Positions 53,547 through 62,045 of a stretch of DNA of 64,000 nucleotides are shown piece by piece. Origin of the DNA: Bifidobacterium callitrichidarum (GTDB lineage Bacteria > Actinomycetota > Actinomycetes > Actinomycetales > Bifidobacteriaceae); assembly GCF_003129905.1 (NCBI RefSeq), contig NZ_QFFM01000001.1, forward strand, positions 124,001-188,000, in the 5' to 3' direction. The notes under the pieces are model-generated. The model saw nothing but the letters and a program-made list of their open reading frames with translations, was not told the origin of the DNA and did no database searches. The number at the start of each line of letters is the position of its first letter. The stretch's first letter is position 1. Both the position numbers and the translations under genes were made by a program.

Positions 53547-53652
53547 CGGAGCGTCCTCGTCGTTGCTCCTCGGTCGACGTACCTTCGTACGCCTTCCCTC
53601 GGTGCGCCTAGAGGCCGCACACGTCACCGTCCTTCTTGCAGAAGGCCGGTAG
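53534..53652 (+). repeat. Hairpin element after livF bounded by a duplicated gene end
   Basis: GAAGGCCGGT occurs at 53535-53544 (the last codons EGR and the start of TGA) and again at 53641-53650, where it reads EGR then TAG. Between them lie small hairpins (CGTACcttCGTACG; GGTGACG..CGTCACC). It may separate livF from the binding-protein gene, which has its own promoter. The rest of the gap to 53861 holds no gene. Confidence 0.6.
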
Positions 53653-53861
53653 CTTCCGGCTCCTCCTACTCCGGGCGCAAGCATGCCCGAAAACGACCGA
53701 AAACCGCATGTTTCCAACAGTTTTCCGACTTCATCAGTCGGTTACATGCGAACAATCTGCGCGAATCAACGCCCGCTTAGGCTCAAAGCCAAGATCCGGG
53801 CGACCAACCGCTCGCATCGGCACCATTGCCCGTAAGGGCTTGAGAGGAAGTGGTGATTCAA

Positions 53862-55133
53862 ATGTTGAATACCAAGAAGTACATGATCACGGCCACGGCG
53901 GCCATCGCCGCCGCCATTATGGCGCTCGCCGGTTGCGGTTCCAGCTCCGGCGGCGGCACGGATTCCGGCACCGCCTCGGCCAAGAAGACCGACAGCTTCG
54001 TGCTTGGCGGCCTGTGGCCCGAGACCGGCTCGCTGGCCTATCTGGCCCCGCCGGAACTCGCGGCCGAGAAACTGGCCGTCTCCGACATCAACGCCGCCGG
54101 CGGCGTGCTGGGCAAGGACGTGACCACCGTGGACGCCGATACCTCGGATGCCGACCACGCCGACCAGAACTCCTCGGCCACCCAATCCGTGATGAGCAAG
54201 AACCCGTCCTTCGTGATCGGCCCGGCCTCCAGCTCCGTGGTCAAGAACGTGTACAAGACCATCACCTCCGCGAACGTGCCGATGCTGTCCATGGGCGCCA
54301 CGAGCTCCGACTTCTCCGGCCTGAGCCCGTACTTCTTCCGCACCGTGCCGCCGGATTCCGTGCAGGGCGCCGTGCTTGGCCAGGTCATCGCCCAGGACGG
54401 CGTGAAGAACCTCGCCGTGGCGGTGTTCAACGATGAGTACGGCACCGGCCTGCGCGACACCATCGTCAAAACCGCCGAAAGCGCGGGCGTGAACGTGGTG
54501 TACGGCGCGAACGACGCCTTCGATCCGACCGAGACCAACTTCTCCTCGATTGTCACCGCAATCAAGGCCTCCAACCCGGACGCCATCGCCATCGTGGCCT
54601 TCGACCAGACCAAGCCGCTGCTCAAGGAGCTCGCCTCCCAGGGAGTGGACATGCACAAGCTCTACTTCGTGGACGGCAACACCGCCGACTACTCCAAGGA
54701 ACTGGACGCCGGCCTGCTTGAAGGCTCCAAGGGCACCATCCCCGGCGTGATGGCCTCCGACGACTTCCAGAAGAAGCTCGTCAAGGCCTACGGTAAGGAC
54801 ATCACCACCTTCACCTACGGCGCCGAAACCTACGACGGCATCATCCTGGCCGCGTTGGCCGCGCAGAAGGGCGGTTCCGCGGATGGCGCGACCATCCAGA
54901 AGAACATGGCCGCGGTCTCCGGCGCGAACGGCGGCGAGGAATGCACCACCTACAAGGACTGCGTGGCGCTGCTCAAGTCCGGCAAGGACATCAAGTACAA
55001 GGGCCTGACCGGCATCGGCCCGTTCAACAAGAACAACGACCCGAGCTCCGCGAACATCGGCGTGTACGTGTTCGACGGCAAGAACGTGCCGCAGTTCGAC
55101 CACACCCAGGAAGGCAAGGTCCCCACTGACTGA
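53862..55133 (+). CDS. livK: Branched-chain amino acid ABC transporter substrate-binding lipoprotein
   Basis: About 423 residues. Signal peptide with lipobox IMALAGC. The binding-protein core (PF13458) shows LGGLWPETGSLAYLAPPEL, DINAAGGVLGKDVTTVDADT, FVIGPASSSVVKNVYKTI, and AVAVFNDEYGTGLRDTIV. It captures leucine/isoleucine/valine or related amino acids for LivHMGF just upstream. Start unclear: GTG 53853 and ATG 53862 are both in frame behind GAGAGGA (53842-53848); I use 53862 because it gives a normal signal peptide. Confidence 0.93.
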   Translation: MLNTKKYMITATAAIAAAIMALAGCGSSSGGGTDSGTASAKKTDSFVLGGLWPETGSLAYLAPPELAAEKLAVSDINAAGGVLGKDVTTVDADTSDADHADQNSSATQSVMSKNPSFVIGPASSSVVKNVYKTITSANVPMLSMGATSSDFSGLSPYFFRTVPPDSVQGAVLGQVIAQDGVKNLAVAVFNDEYGTGLRDTIVKTAESAGVNVVYGANDAFDPTETNFSSIVTAIKASNPDAIAIVAFDQTKPLLKELASQGVDMHKLYFVDGNTADYSKELDAGLLEGSKGTIPGVMASDDFQKKLVKAYGKDITTFTYGAETYDGIILAALAAQKGGSADGATIQKNMAAVSGANGGEECTTYKDCVALLKSGKDIKYKGLTGIGPFNKNNDPSSANIGVYVFDGKNVPQFDHTQEGKVPTD

Positions 55134-55216
55134 TGCTCGGTTCGACTGACCGATAGGTCCGCACGATTCGACCGGCGGAACGACCCTGCCGAACGGTCCT
55201 GCCGAACGTCCCGAAC

Positions 55217-55245
55217 AAAGCCCCGTCCACCCGGCGGGGCTTTTT
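55217..55245 (+). terminator. Rho-independent terminator after livK
   Basis: AAAGCCCCG and CGGGGCTTTTT pair across a 9-base loop, with a T5 run. It separates the amino-acid importer from the sucrose regulon. Confidence 0.92.
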
Positions 55246-55257
55246 CATACGTTCGCA

Positions 55258-55326
55258 TCGAACCGGTTCGACACGCCGGCTGATTCGGCCGACAGCAGCA
55301 CCGCCGCTACTATCGAACCGGTTCGA
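55258..55326. promoter_or_regulatory. Two TCGAACCGGTTCGA operators before the sucrose phosphorylase gene
   Basis: Perfect 14-bp palindromes at 55258-55271 and 55313-55326, 55 bases apart. The central CpG-containing even palindrome is the LacI-family type. Further copies are at 57028-57041 and (one end base changed) 60462-60475, before the carrier and regulator genes. Confidence 0.92.
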
Positions 55327-55400
55327 TACACAAGACGCACCCCGCGGGACACCGTTCACGTCCAGCAGGGCGTCGCCAACAACACAACACAGGAGTTGCC

Positions 55401-56924
55401 GTGAAGAACAAAGTCCAACTCATCACCTACGCGGATCGCCTCGGCGATGGAACCATCGCATCCATGACCGACATCCTGCGCACCCGCTTCGACGGCGTCT
55501 ACGACGGCGTGCACGTCCTGCCGTTCTTCACCCCGTTCGACGGTGCGGACGCCGGCTTCGACCCCATCGACCACACCAAGGTCGACCCGCGCCTCGGCTC
55601 CTGGGACGACGTGGCCGAGCTTTCCAAGACCCACGACATCATGGTCGACGCCATCGTCAACCACATGAGCTGGGAATCCGCCCAGTTCCAGGACGTGCTC
55701 GCCAAGGGCGAGGAATCCGAGTACTACCCGATGTTCCTCACCATGAGCTCCGTCTTCCCGAACGGTGCCACCGAGGAGGATCTGGCCGGCATCTACCGTC
55801 CGCGTCCGGGCCTGCCGTTCACCCACTACAAGTTCGCCGGCAAGACCCGTCTGGTGTGGGTCAGCTTCACCCCGCAGCAGGTGGACATCGACACCGACTC
55901 GGACAAGGGCTGGGAATACCTCATGTCCATCTTCGACCAGATGGCCGCCAGCCACGTCAGCTACATCCGCCTCGACGCCGTGGGCTACGGCGCCAAGGAA
56001 GCCGGCACGAGCTGCTTCATGACGCCCAAGACCTTCAAGCTCATCTCCCGCCTGCGCGAGGAGGGCGTCAAGCGCGGCCTCGAAATCCTCATCGAGGTGC
56101 ATAGCTACTACAAGAAGCAGGTGGAGATCGCATCCAAGGTGGACTGCGTCTACGACTTCGCCCTGCCGCCGCTGCTCCTGCACTCCCTGTTCACCGGCCA
56201 TGTCGAGCCCGTGGCCCACTGGACCGAGATCCGCCCGAACAACGCCGTCACCGTGCTCGACACGCACGACGGCATCGGCGTCATCGACATCGGCTCCGAC
56301 CAGCTCGACCGCAGCCTCAAGGGCCTCGTGCCGGACGAGGACGTGGACAACCTGGTCAACACCATCCACGCCAACACCCACGGCGAGTCCCAGGCCGCCA
56401 CCGGTGCCGCCGCGTCCAACCTCGACCTCTACCAGGTCAACAGCACGTACTACTCCGCGCTCGGGTGCAACGACCAGCATTATCTGGCCGCCCGCGCCGT
56501 CCAGTTCTTCCTGCCTGGCGTGCCGCAGGTCTACTACGTGGGCGCCCTCGCCGGCGGCAACGACATGGATCTGCTGCGCCGCACCAACAACGGCCGCGAC
56601 ATCAACCGTCACTACTACTCCACCGCCGAAATCGACGAGAACCTGGCCCGTCCGGTGGTCAAGGCACTGAACGCCCTGTGCCGCTTCCGCAACGAACTGC
56701 CCGCGTTCGACGGCGAGTTCTCCTACGAGGCCGACGGCGACACGTCCATCACCTTCCGCTGGACCGCCGCGGACGGCAAAACCCGCGCCGCGCTCACCTT
56801 CGAGCCCGGTCGCGGACTCGGCGCGGACAACGAGACCCCGGTCGCCGGCCTGACCTGGACCGACGCCACCGGTGATCACGAGACCGTCGACCTGCTGAAC
56901 GATCCGCCGATCGCCCACATCTGA
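55401..56924 (+). CDS. scrP: Sucrose phosphorylase (GH13_18)
   Basis: 507 residues from GTG 55401 (AGGAG 5 bases upstream). QLITYADRLGDG, DGVHVLPFFTPFDGADAGFD and IVNHMSWES are typical. Catalytic residues fall on the Bifidobacterium adolescentis numbering: Asp192 (YIRLDAVGYG), Glu232 (ILIEVHSYY), Asp290 (VLDTHDGIG). The enzyme splits sucrose with phosphate into glucose 1-phosphate and fructose, saving ATP. Two perfect palindromes upstream point to control by the LacI-family regulator encoded at 60545. Cytosolic; uptake is by the adjacent MFS carriers. Confidence 0.97.
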   Translation: MKNKVQLITYADRLGDGTIASMTDILRTRFDGVYDGVHVLPFFTPFDGADAGFDPIDHTKVDPRLGSWDDVAELSKTHDIMVDAIVNHMSWESAQFQDVLAKGEESEYYPMFLTMSSVFPNGATEEDLAGIYRPRPGLPFTHYKFAGKTRLVWVSFTPQQVDIDTDSDKGWEYLMSIFDQMAASHVSYIRLDAVGYGAKEAGTSCFMTPKTFKLISRLREEGVKRGLEILIEVHSYYKKQVEIASKVDCVYDFALPPLLLHSLFTGHVEPVAHWTEIRPNNAVTVLDTHDGIGVIDIGSDQLDRSLKGLVPDEDVDNLVNTIHANTHGESQAATGAAASNLDLYQVNSTYYSALGCNDQHYLAARAVQFFLPGVPQVYYVGALAGGNDMDLLRRTNNGRDINRHYYSTAEIDENLARPVVKALNALCRFRNELPAFDGEFSYEADGDTSITFRWTAADGKTRAALTFEPGRGLGADNETPVAGLTWTDATGDHETVDLLNDPPIAHI

Positions 56925-56945
56925 CACCCCGTTTGCGACCGATGA

Positions 56946-56981
56946 GCGATACCTCCGACCGTGTTCCGTCGGGGGTATCGC
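56946..56981 (+). terminator. Hairpin after scrP
   Basis: GCGATACCTCCGAC and GTCGGGGGTATCGC pair over 14 positions with one G-T pair. No T-run, so partial read-through into the carrier gene is possible. Confidence 0.75.
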
Positions 56982-57000
56982 AAGACACGCCGGCGGATTA

Positions 57001-57041
57001 CGTCAATCGATTGACGTCGTGCTACCATCGAACCGGTTCGA
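57001..57041. promoter_or_regulatory. Two different palindromes before the first sucrose carrier gene
   Basis: CGTCAATCGATTGACG (57001-57016) is a perfect 16-bp palindrome of a different sequence; TCGAACCGGTTCGA (57028-57041) is the common operator. The first may be the site of a second LacI-type regulator. Confidence 0.82.
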
Positions 57042-57076
57042 CACGAACGACACACAAGTCAACGCAGGAGTTGTCC

Positions 57077-57151
57077 ATGAGGAACACCGTATGGTTCTTC
57101 GGCCCGGAATCCCCGGACGCGGCCTCGTCGTCGGCTTCCGGTCGCGACTGA
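57077..57151 (+). CDS. Small open frame upstream of the sucrose carrier (leader or scrP-start remnant)
   Basis: 24 codons from ATG 57077 with AGGAG 7 bases upstream. It begins MRNTVWFFGPESPD, and the leader GCAGGAGTTGTCCATGAGG parallels CACAGGAGTTGCCGTGAAG before scrP. It may therefore be a duplicated and decayed scrP start region that now acts as a translated leader, or a short functional peptide. It lies between the operator and the carrier gene and would be transcribed with it. Confidence 0.4.
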   Translation: MRNTVWFFGPESPDAASSSASGRD

Positions 57152-57216
57152 CAGCCACCCACAACGCAAACGTCACCCCCAAATCCGCCCAATCGATTCT
57201 CACAGGGAAGTGAACC

Positions 57217-58542
57217 ATGGAATCAACCATCGAAACGGCAGCCGCGGCCCCCGTCGTGGACAAGGCCGAGCTTGACAGCTACGGCCGCCGCCCCTCCGTG
57301 CTGGATGTCGTGCGCCTCGGCGCCGGCTTCACCATCAGCCTGATCATCACCGGCATCGTCTGGGTCTCGCTGTCCTCCATCCTCGTGCCGCAGCTCGTGG
57401 ACCAGATCGCCCCCGGCCAGCGCGAGGCCTTCATCGGCACCATCAACTCGGTCGGTTCCGTGGTGGCGTTGTTCGCCAACATCATCTTCGGCACCTTCTC
57501 CGACCTCACCCGCTCCAAGTGGGGCAAGCGCACGCTGTGGATCATCAGCGGCGGCATCCTGTGCGGCGCTTGCGTGGCCGGCCTGCTCGTCACCCGCTCC
57601 CTGCCGCTCATCCTGCTGCTGTGGTGCGGCATGCAGCTGTTCTACAACTGGATGAACGCCCCGTTCGTGGCCACCCTGTCCGACCGTGTGCCGGACAAGT
57701 TCCGTGGCTCCGTCTCCTCCTTCATGGGCGCCGGCGGCGTGCTCGGCCAGACCGCTGGCTCCCTGGTGGGCTCCCTGCTCATCAGCAACATCGACCTCGG
57801 CTTCGCCGTGGGCGCGCTCGGCTTCGCCCTCGTGGGCATCATCGTGGTCGGCATCTGGCCGCGCGAGCCCTCCAACGTGGACGAGGAGCGCGAGCCGGTG
57901 AGCCTGGGCATGGTGCTGCGCGCCTTCATCCCGCCGCACGGTAAGGGCGCCCGCAACTTCTATTACGCCCTCTTCGGCCGCATGATGATGGTCGCCGGCT
58001 ACCAGATGATCAACGGCTACCTGCTCTACGTGGTCAAGTACTACACCTTCTCCGACTCCGGCTATGACGCCGAGCAGCTCAAGACCGCGGCCGCCGGCGT
58101 GATCGCCACCATGTCCGTGATCACCATGGTCGTCTCCCTGATCGCCGCCCTGGTCTCCGGCCCGATCTCCGACAAGCTCGGCATGCGTAAGATTCCGGTC
58201 GCCGGTGCCAGCGTGCTGTTCGCCATCGGTGCCGCCATGCCGTGGATCTTCCACAACGCCTGGGGCATGTACCTGTTCGCCGCCATCGCCGGCTTCGGCT
58301 ACGGCGTCTACAATGCCATCGACCAGGCCCTGAACGTGTCCATCCTGCCGAACCCGAAGGAAGCCGGCAAGGATCTGGGCGTGCTCAACATGGCCAACAC
58401 CCTGTCCACCGTGCTCGGCTCCCTGCTCACCTCCGGCGTGGTCATGGCCACCGGTGGCAACTACGGCCTGGTGTTCCCGGTCTGTATCGTGGTGGTGCTC
58501 ATCGCCGCCTTCCTCATCATGCAGATCCGCGGCATCAAGTAG
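57217..58542 (+). CDS. MFS sugar transporter, probable sucrose carrier (ScrT-like)
   Basis: 441 residues, twelve membrane helices. GTFSDLTRSKWGKRTLWIIS between helices 2 and 3 is the MFS motif with the GPH-like RxxxGKRTPW form. LSDRVPDKFRGSVSSFMGAG and GPISDKLGMRKIPVAGAS mark the second half. GGGAAG lies 5 bases before ATG 57217. Position between the sucrose phosphorylase and the LacI regulator, with the shared operator, supports sucrose uptake by proton symport (inference from context and from the known bifidobacterial scrP-scrT-scrR order). Confidence 0.85.
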   Translation: MESTIETAAAAPVVDKAELDSYGRRPSVLDVVRLGAGFTISLIITGIVWVSLSSILVPQLVDQIAPGQREAFIGTINSVGSVVALFANIIFGTFSDLTRSKWGKRTLWIISGGILCGACVAGLLVTRSLPLILLLWCGMQLFYNWMNAPFVATLSDRVPDKFRGSVSSFMGAGGVLGQTAGSLVGSLLISNIDLGFAVGALGFALVGIIVVGIWPREPSNVDEEREPVSLGMVLRAFIPPHGKGARNFYYALFGRMMMVAGYQMINGYLLYVVKYYTFSDSGYDAEQLKTAAAGVIATMSVITMVVSLIAALVSGPISDKLGMRKIPVAGASVLFAIGAAMPWIFHNAWGMYLFAAIAGFGYGVYNAIDQALNVSILPNPKEAGKDLGVLNMANTLSTVLGSLLTSGVVMATGGNYGLVFPVCIVVVLIAAFLIMQIRGIK

Positions 58543-58634
58543 TCCGTCCGGGGTTCGCCCGAAAGCCCGTCCAAATCGGCTCGATAACCCCCTCCAAGTA
58601 TTCGGCCCAGCGTAAACTGGGCTGATGGAAAGCA

Positions 58635-58675
58635 AACCGCCCGCAGTGCACTGAAGCCAGTGCGCGCGGGCGGTT
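58635..58675 (+). terminator. Terminator after the first sucrose carrier
   Basis: AACCGCCCGC and GCGGGCGGTT with an inner AGTGCACT/AGTGC pairing, followed by TTGTG. It separates the two MFS genes. Confidence 0.85.
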
Positions 58676-58760
58676 TTGTGTTGCCGTGAATCCCCCGCCG
58701 CAAGCGCGAGGGCGCGGCAAACGGAGAGTACAGAACAGAGCACAAGGGAAAGAGCGAATC

Positions 58761-60401
58761 ATGTTGGAACCGTACGTGCGCCCGGGCATTGACGACCGCC
58801 CGGATCTCGACAAGGCGCTGAGCCCGGAAGACAAGGCCGCCGTGGCCCGACTGGCCATCAAGGACCGCCGCCGTCCGCCCGAACCGTCCGCCGACCAGCC
58901 CGAGGCCCAGGCCGTCCGCCTCGCCTCCTCCGCCACGTCGGCCGCCGTGGCCGCGGCCGCCAGCGTGGACGCCCCCGCGCCGGACATGTCCTCCGCCTAT
59001 CTGGACATGCGCGACCCGATGGTCGCCGCCAACGGCGAGAAGCCGGACGCCCGCCGCGTCTCCCGCCTCAACTGGGGCTTCTTCGTGGCCTCCATGCTCG
59101 TGGGTGCGCCGTGGGTGGCGCTCAACTCCATCGCCGTGCCCAACATGGCGGCCCGTATGATGGGTTATGACACCTCGGCGCCCACCGCAATCACCCTCAA
59201 CCCCGCCACCGGCCGTCCGCTGCCCGTGGCCACGGATCTGGCCATGCCGCTCGCCGTGCTGGTGGTGGTCGGCGTGGTGGCCGCCATGTTCTCCATGCCG
59301 CTGGTCTCCGCCCTGTCCGACCGCACGCGCGTGCCGTTCGGCCGCCGCACCCCGTGGATGATCGCCGGCGGCCTGCTATGCGCGCTCAACACGCTGATTC
59401 TGGGACAGGACACCAGCATCGTGGTCATGGGCATCTTCTGGGCGGTGATGCAGTTCGCGTACGCCATGCTGTCCGTGCCGCTGGCCAGCGCCATCAGCGA
59501 ACGTGTGCCGGATAAGTTCCGTCCGCGCATCGAACGCTGGCATGGCATCGGTGTGATGCTGGCCCAGGCGATCGGCCTGTGCCTCGGCGCGTTCGGCGTG
59601 ATGTTCGGCTCCGACTCCGCCTTCACCACGCTCGCCGTGATCTTCGCGCTCTCCGGCATCCTCACCGTGCTGATCCTGCCCAAGGAACCGTCCAGCACCG
59701 AGCAGCCGCATGTGCGCATGGACGGCGCCGCAGTGCTCGGCCAGTTGAAGTTCCCGGCCCATGCACCCGCCTTCGCCCGCGCGTTCGCCGCCCGCACCCT
59801 GATGATGGCCGGCGTGGGCATGACCGGCGTGTTCCTGTGGTACCTCGTGCGCTTCTGGGTCTACGGCAAGGCCGTAAGGTTCACGTCCGCCCCGCTGACC
59901 ATTCCGGCCGGATTCCTCATCATGGCGATGGCCGTGGCCACGCTCGTGGGTGCCGCGCTCGCCTCCTGGGCCGCCGGTCCGATCTCCGAGAAGATCGAGG
60001 AGAAGGGCATCGCCACCGCCACCGTGGTGGGCGCCTCCTGCGTGCTGTATGCGCTCGGTCTGGCACTCGCCTGGGGCCTGGGCGTCTGGTCCACCGGCAC
60101 CGCGCGCGAGAACGGCATGATCGCCTTTGCGCTGATCTCCGGATTCGCGTTCGGCCTGTATGACGCGCTCGGCCTGGAGCTCGTGATGGACTCCCTGCCC
60201 GACCCGCGCACCGCCGGCCACGACCTCGGCGTCTACGCGCTCGCCAACTCCGCGGGCCTGGCGCTCGCCGCCATCGTGGGTGCGATTCTGGTCAACGCCT
60301 TCGCCTCCAGCTTCGGCTACTACCTGCTCTTCCCCGCGGGTATCGTGCTGGTGCTGCTCGCCGGCACCGTGACGCTGGTCTCCGCCAACGCCGCCGAATA
60401 G
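58761..60401 (+). CDS. Second MFS sugar transporter in the sucrose region
   Basis: 546 residues from ATG 58761; GGGAAAGAG lies 8 bases upstream. A 100-residue polar N-terminus (RPGIDDRPDLDKALSPEDKA) precedes twelve helices, an unusual length for MFS. The MFS signature here is LSDRTRVPFGRRTPWMIAGG, and ISERVPDKFRPRIERWHGIG parallels the first carrier's LSDRVPDKFRG, so the two are paralogues. Ligand may be sucrose or a related oligosaccharide. It lies between terminator 58635 and the LacI operator region. Confidence 0.82.
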   Translation: MLEPYVRPGIDDRPDLDKALSPEDKAAVARLAIKDRRRPPEPSADQPEAQAVRLASSATSAAVAAAASVDAPAPDMSSAYLDMRDPMVAANGEKPDARRVSRLNWGFFVASMLVGAPWVALNSIAVPNMAARMMGYDTSAPTAITLNPATGRPLPVATDLAMPLAVLVVVGVVAAMFSMPLVSALSDRTRVPFGRRTPWMIAGGLLCALNTLILGQDTSIVVMGIFWAVMQFAYAMLSVPLASAISERVPDKFRPRIERWHGIGVMLAQAIGLCLGAFGVMFGSDSAFTTLAVIFALSGILTVLILPKEPSSTEQPHVRMDGAAVLGQLKFPAHAPAFARAFAARTLMMAGVGMTGVFLWYLVRFWVYGKAVRFTSAPLTIPAGFLIMAMAVATLVGAALASWAAGPISEKIEEKGIATATVVGASCVLYALGLALAWGLGVWSTGTARENGMIAFALISGFAFGLYDALGLELVMDSLPDPRTAGHDLGVYALANSAGLALAAIVGAILVNAFASSFGYYLLFPAGIVLVLLAGTVTLVSANAAE

Positions 60402-60418
60402 GGCTGATTCTCGGCTCC

Positions 60419-60475
60419 CGGCTGCGCTTCGCTCCTCCCGTTCGCGCGGAGCAAAGCGCAGCCGAACCGGTTCGA
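60419..60475. promoter_or_regulatory. Hairpin joined to the LacI operator before the regulator gene
   Basis: CGGCTGCGCTTCGCTCC pairs with GGAGCAAAGCGCAGCCG (one mismatch, 12-base loop). Its right arm runs directly into the operator CCGAACCGGTTCGA (60462-60475). The hairpin probably terminates the second carrier's transcript; the operator lets the regulator control itself. Confidence 0.82.
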
Positions 60476-60544
60476 GTACACTGGTTCCTGCAATGCAACG
60501 CCGGTAGCACGGCAGCCCAACGCACTCGCCGGGGAGGAACGAAC

Positions 60545-61597
60545 ATGGTCGGTATGCGCGACGTGGCCAAGCAGGCCGGGGTGTCCCTGAGCACCGTCTC
60601 GCTGGTGGTCAACAACACCGGATACGTCTCGGACGACATGCGCGCCAAGGTCGAGGCCGCCATGCGCGAACTCGACTACATCCCCAACGAACTGGCCCGC
60701 AACCTCTATCACAACCGCACCAACACCGTCGGCATCATCATGCCGACCATCGCCCACCCGTTCTTCGCCACGCTCACCGCGGCCCTGCAGCGCGAATTCG
60801 CCTCCCGGGGCCTGAAGACCCTGCTGTGCTCCACCGCCGACACGGACACCGGCGAAAGCGAATACGTGGGCATGCTCCAACGCCACATGATGGACGGCAT
60901 CATCATGGCCGCCCACACCGAGCACCCCGCCGACTACTGGACCGCCATCCGCCGGCCGATCGTGGCCTTCGACCGCTTCCTCGGCGCCGGCGTGCCCACC
61001 GTCCACTCCGACCACGAACAGGGCGGCCGTCTCGTCGCGCAGCATCTCATCCGCACCGGCGCACGCCACGTGGTGCTCGCCGGCGGCCCGCGCACCCAGT
61101 TCGCGGACGGCACCACCTTCCCCACCGTGCGCTACCACCTCACCGTGGAGCGCATGCTCTCCGAGGCCGGCATCGCCTGCGACTACGTGGAGGCCGGCTC
61201 CGTCACGGACGTGACCGCCCACGAGGCCGTGGCCCGCAACATCTTCGAGCGCTACTCTGGCGTCGACGCCATCGTCGGCGCGGACGTGGTGGCCGCCATG
61301 GCCCTGCAGGAGGCCTGCCGCCGCGGTATCAATGTGCCCCGCGACCTGCAGATCATCGCCTACGACGGCACGCTCATCACCGAAATCGCTGGCAAGCGAC
61401 TCACCGCCGTCCGTCAGGACTTCCCGGCGCTCGCCGCCGCGCTCGCCAATCGCATGGACGACCAGATCGCCGACGAGGAAGCGTCCGGCAGGAAGCCGGC
61501 GCGCACGGCCAAGACGGACGATGCTGACGCCGACGAGTCCGTCATCGAAGAGCAGGTCGTGCCGGTCGCCTTCATCCCCGGTGAGACCACGCGATAG
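60545..61597 (+). CDS. LacI-family repressor of the sucrose genes (ScrR-like)
   Basis: 350 residues (ATG 60545 with GGGAGGAA upstream; ATG 60554 also in frame). Helix-turn-helix MRDVAKQAGVSLSTVSLVVN and hinge helix NELARNLYHNRTNTVG are intact. The periplasmic-binding-like sugar domain has IIMPTIAHPFFATLTAAL, DGIIMAAHTEHPADY and VDAIVGADVVAAMALQEAC. Four GAACCGGTTC palindromes at 55258, 55313, 57028 and 60462 are probably its sites. The last 60 residues are an acidic tail (SGRKPARTAKTDDADADES). Confidence 0.93.
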   Translation: MVGMRDVAKQAGVSLSTVSLVVNNTGYVSDDMRAKVEAAMRELDYIPNELARNLYHNRTNTVGIIMPTIAHPFFATLTAALQREFASRGLKTLLCSTADTDTGESEYVGMLQRHMMDGIIMAAHTEHPADYWTAIRRPIVAFDRFLGAGVPTVHSDHEQGGRLVAQHLIRTGARHVVLAGGPRTQFADGTTFPTVRYHLTVERMLSEAGIACDYVEAGSVTDVTAHEAVARNIFERYSGVDAIVGADVVAAMALQEACRRGINVPRDLQIIAYDGTLITEIAGKRLTAVRQDFPALAAALANRMDDQIADEEASGRKPARTAKTDDADADESVIEEQVVPVAFIPGETTR

Positions 61598-61725
61598 TCG
61601 CTCCATCTGTCAAGACCTTGCGTCCACATAGTGAACCCCTGCTGGTTTGGGCGCAGACCCGCGCTTATTGTCTCATTCCAGTTCGGGTCGAACGGACCCG
61701 AGGAACACCGAAAGGAGGCCACGCG

Positions 61726-61794
61726 ATGACTGGATTCAATGCTTCTGCGTTTGATTCCGCACGAATTATTAGCCCGTCTTCGCTGGCGGACTAA
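61726..61794 (+). CDS. Short leader-type open frame before the MHS carrier
   Basis: 22 codons from ATG 61726, with AAAGGAGG (61711-61718) 7 bases upstream, the best ribosome-binding site of the region. It starts MTGFNASAFDSARII and ends SLAD. A long terminator-like hairpin follows at 61812-61886 and the MFS gene starts at 62046. The order leader peptide - terminator - gene resembles transcription attenuation, but the peptide is not rich in any single amino acid. Could equally be a chance frame with a good binding site. Confidence 0.45.
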   Translation: MTGFNASAFDSARIISPSSLAD

Positions 61795-61811
61795 CGGCAA
61801 TCAATGCTTGA

Positions 61812-61886
61812 GGCCCCGTCAACGAAGGCAGGGCCAATCAATACCGACACAATCGGTCAGGCCCTGCGCGATGCGGGGCTTTTTTG
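61812..61886 (+). terminator. Long terminator-like hairpin before the MHS carrier
   Basis: Outer stem GCCCCG/CGGGGC, inner stem GCAGGGCC/GGCCCTGC, apical ACCGA/TCGGT, then TTTTTT. It can stop the regulator transcript or attenuate the carrier transcript. Confidence 0.85.
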
Positions 61887-62045
61887 TTGCGCTCACAAGG
61901 CATGAAAGCAAATCTCCGCAGCGCGGTACGGCAGCGGAGAGCACGCGGTACATAACCCAAGAAAATTTCCAAGAAACGAATCTCGCAGTCACCCCGGGGT
62001 GCGGTAAGACCCGAAGAGAGTGATGGAGAGTTACAGGAGCAACTC

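Noticed and set aside
61726..61794. Classic branched-chain amino acid leader peptide
   Set aside because: The 22 codons contain no run of Leu, Ile or Val codons and the downstream gene is a carrier, so the ilv-type attenuation model is not supported.
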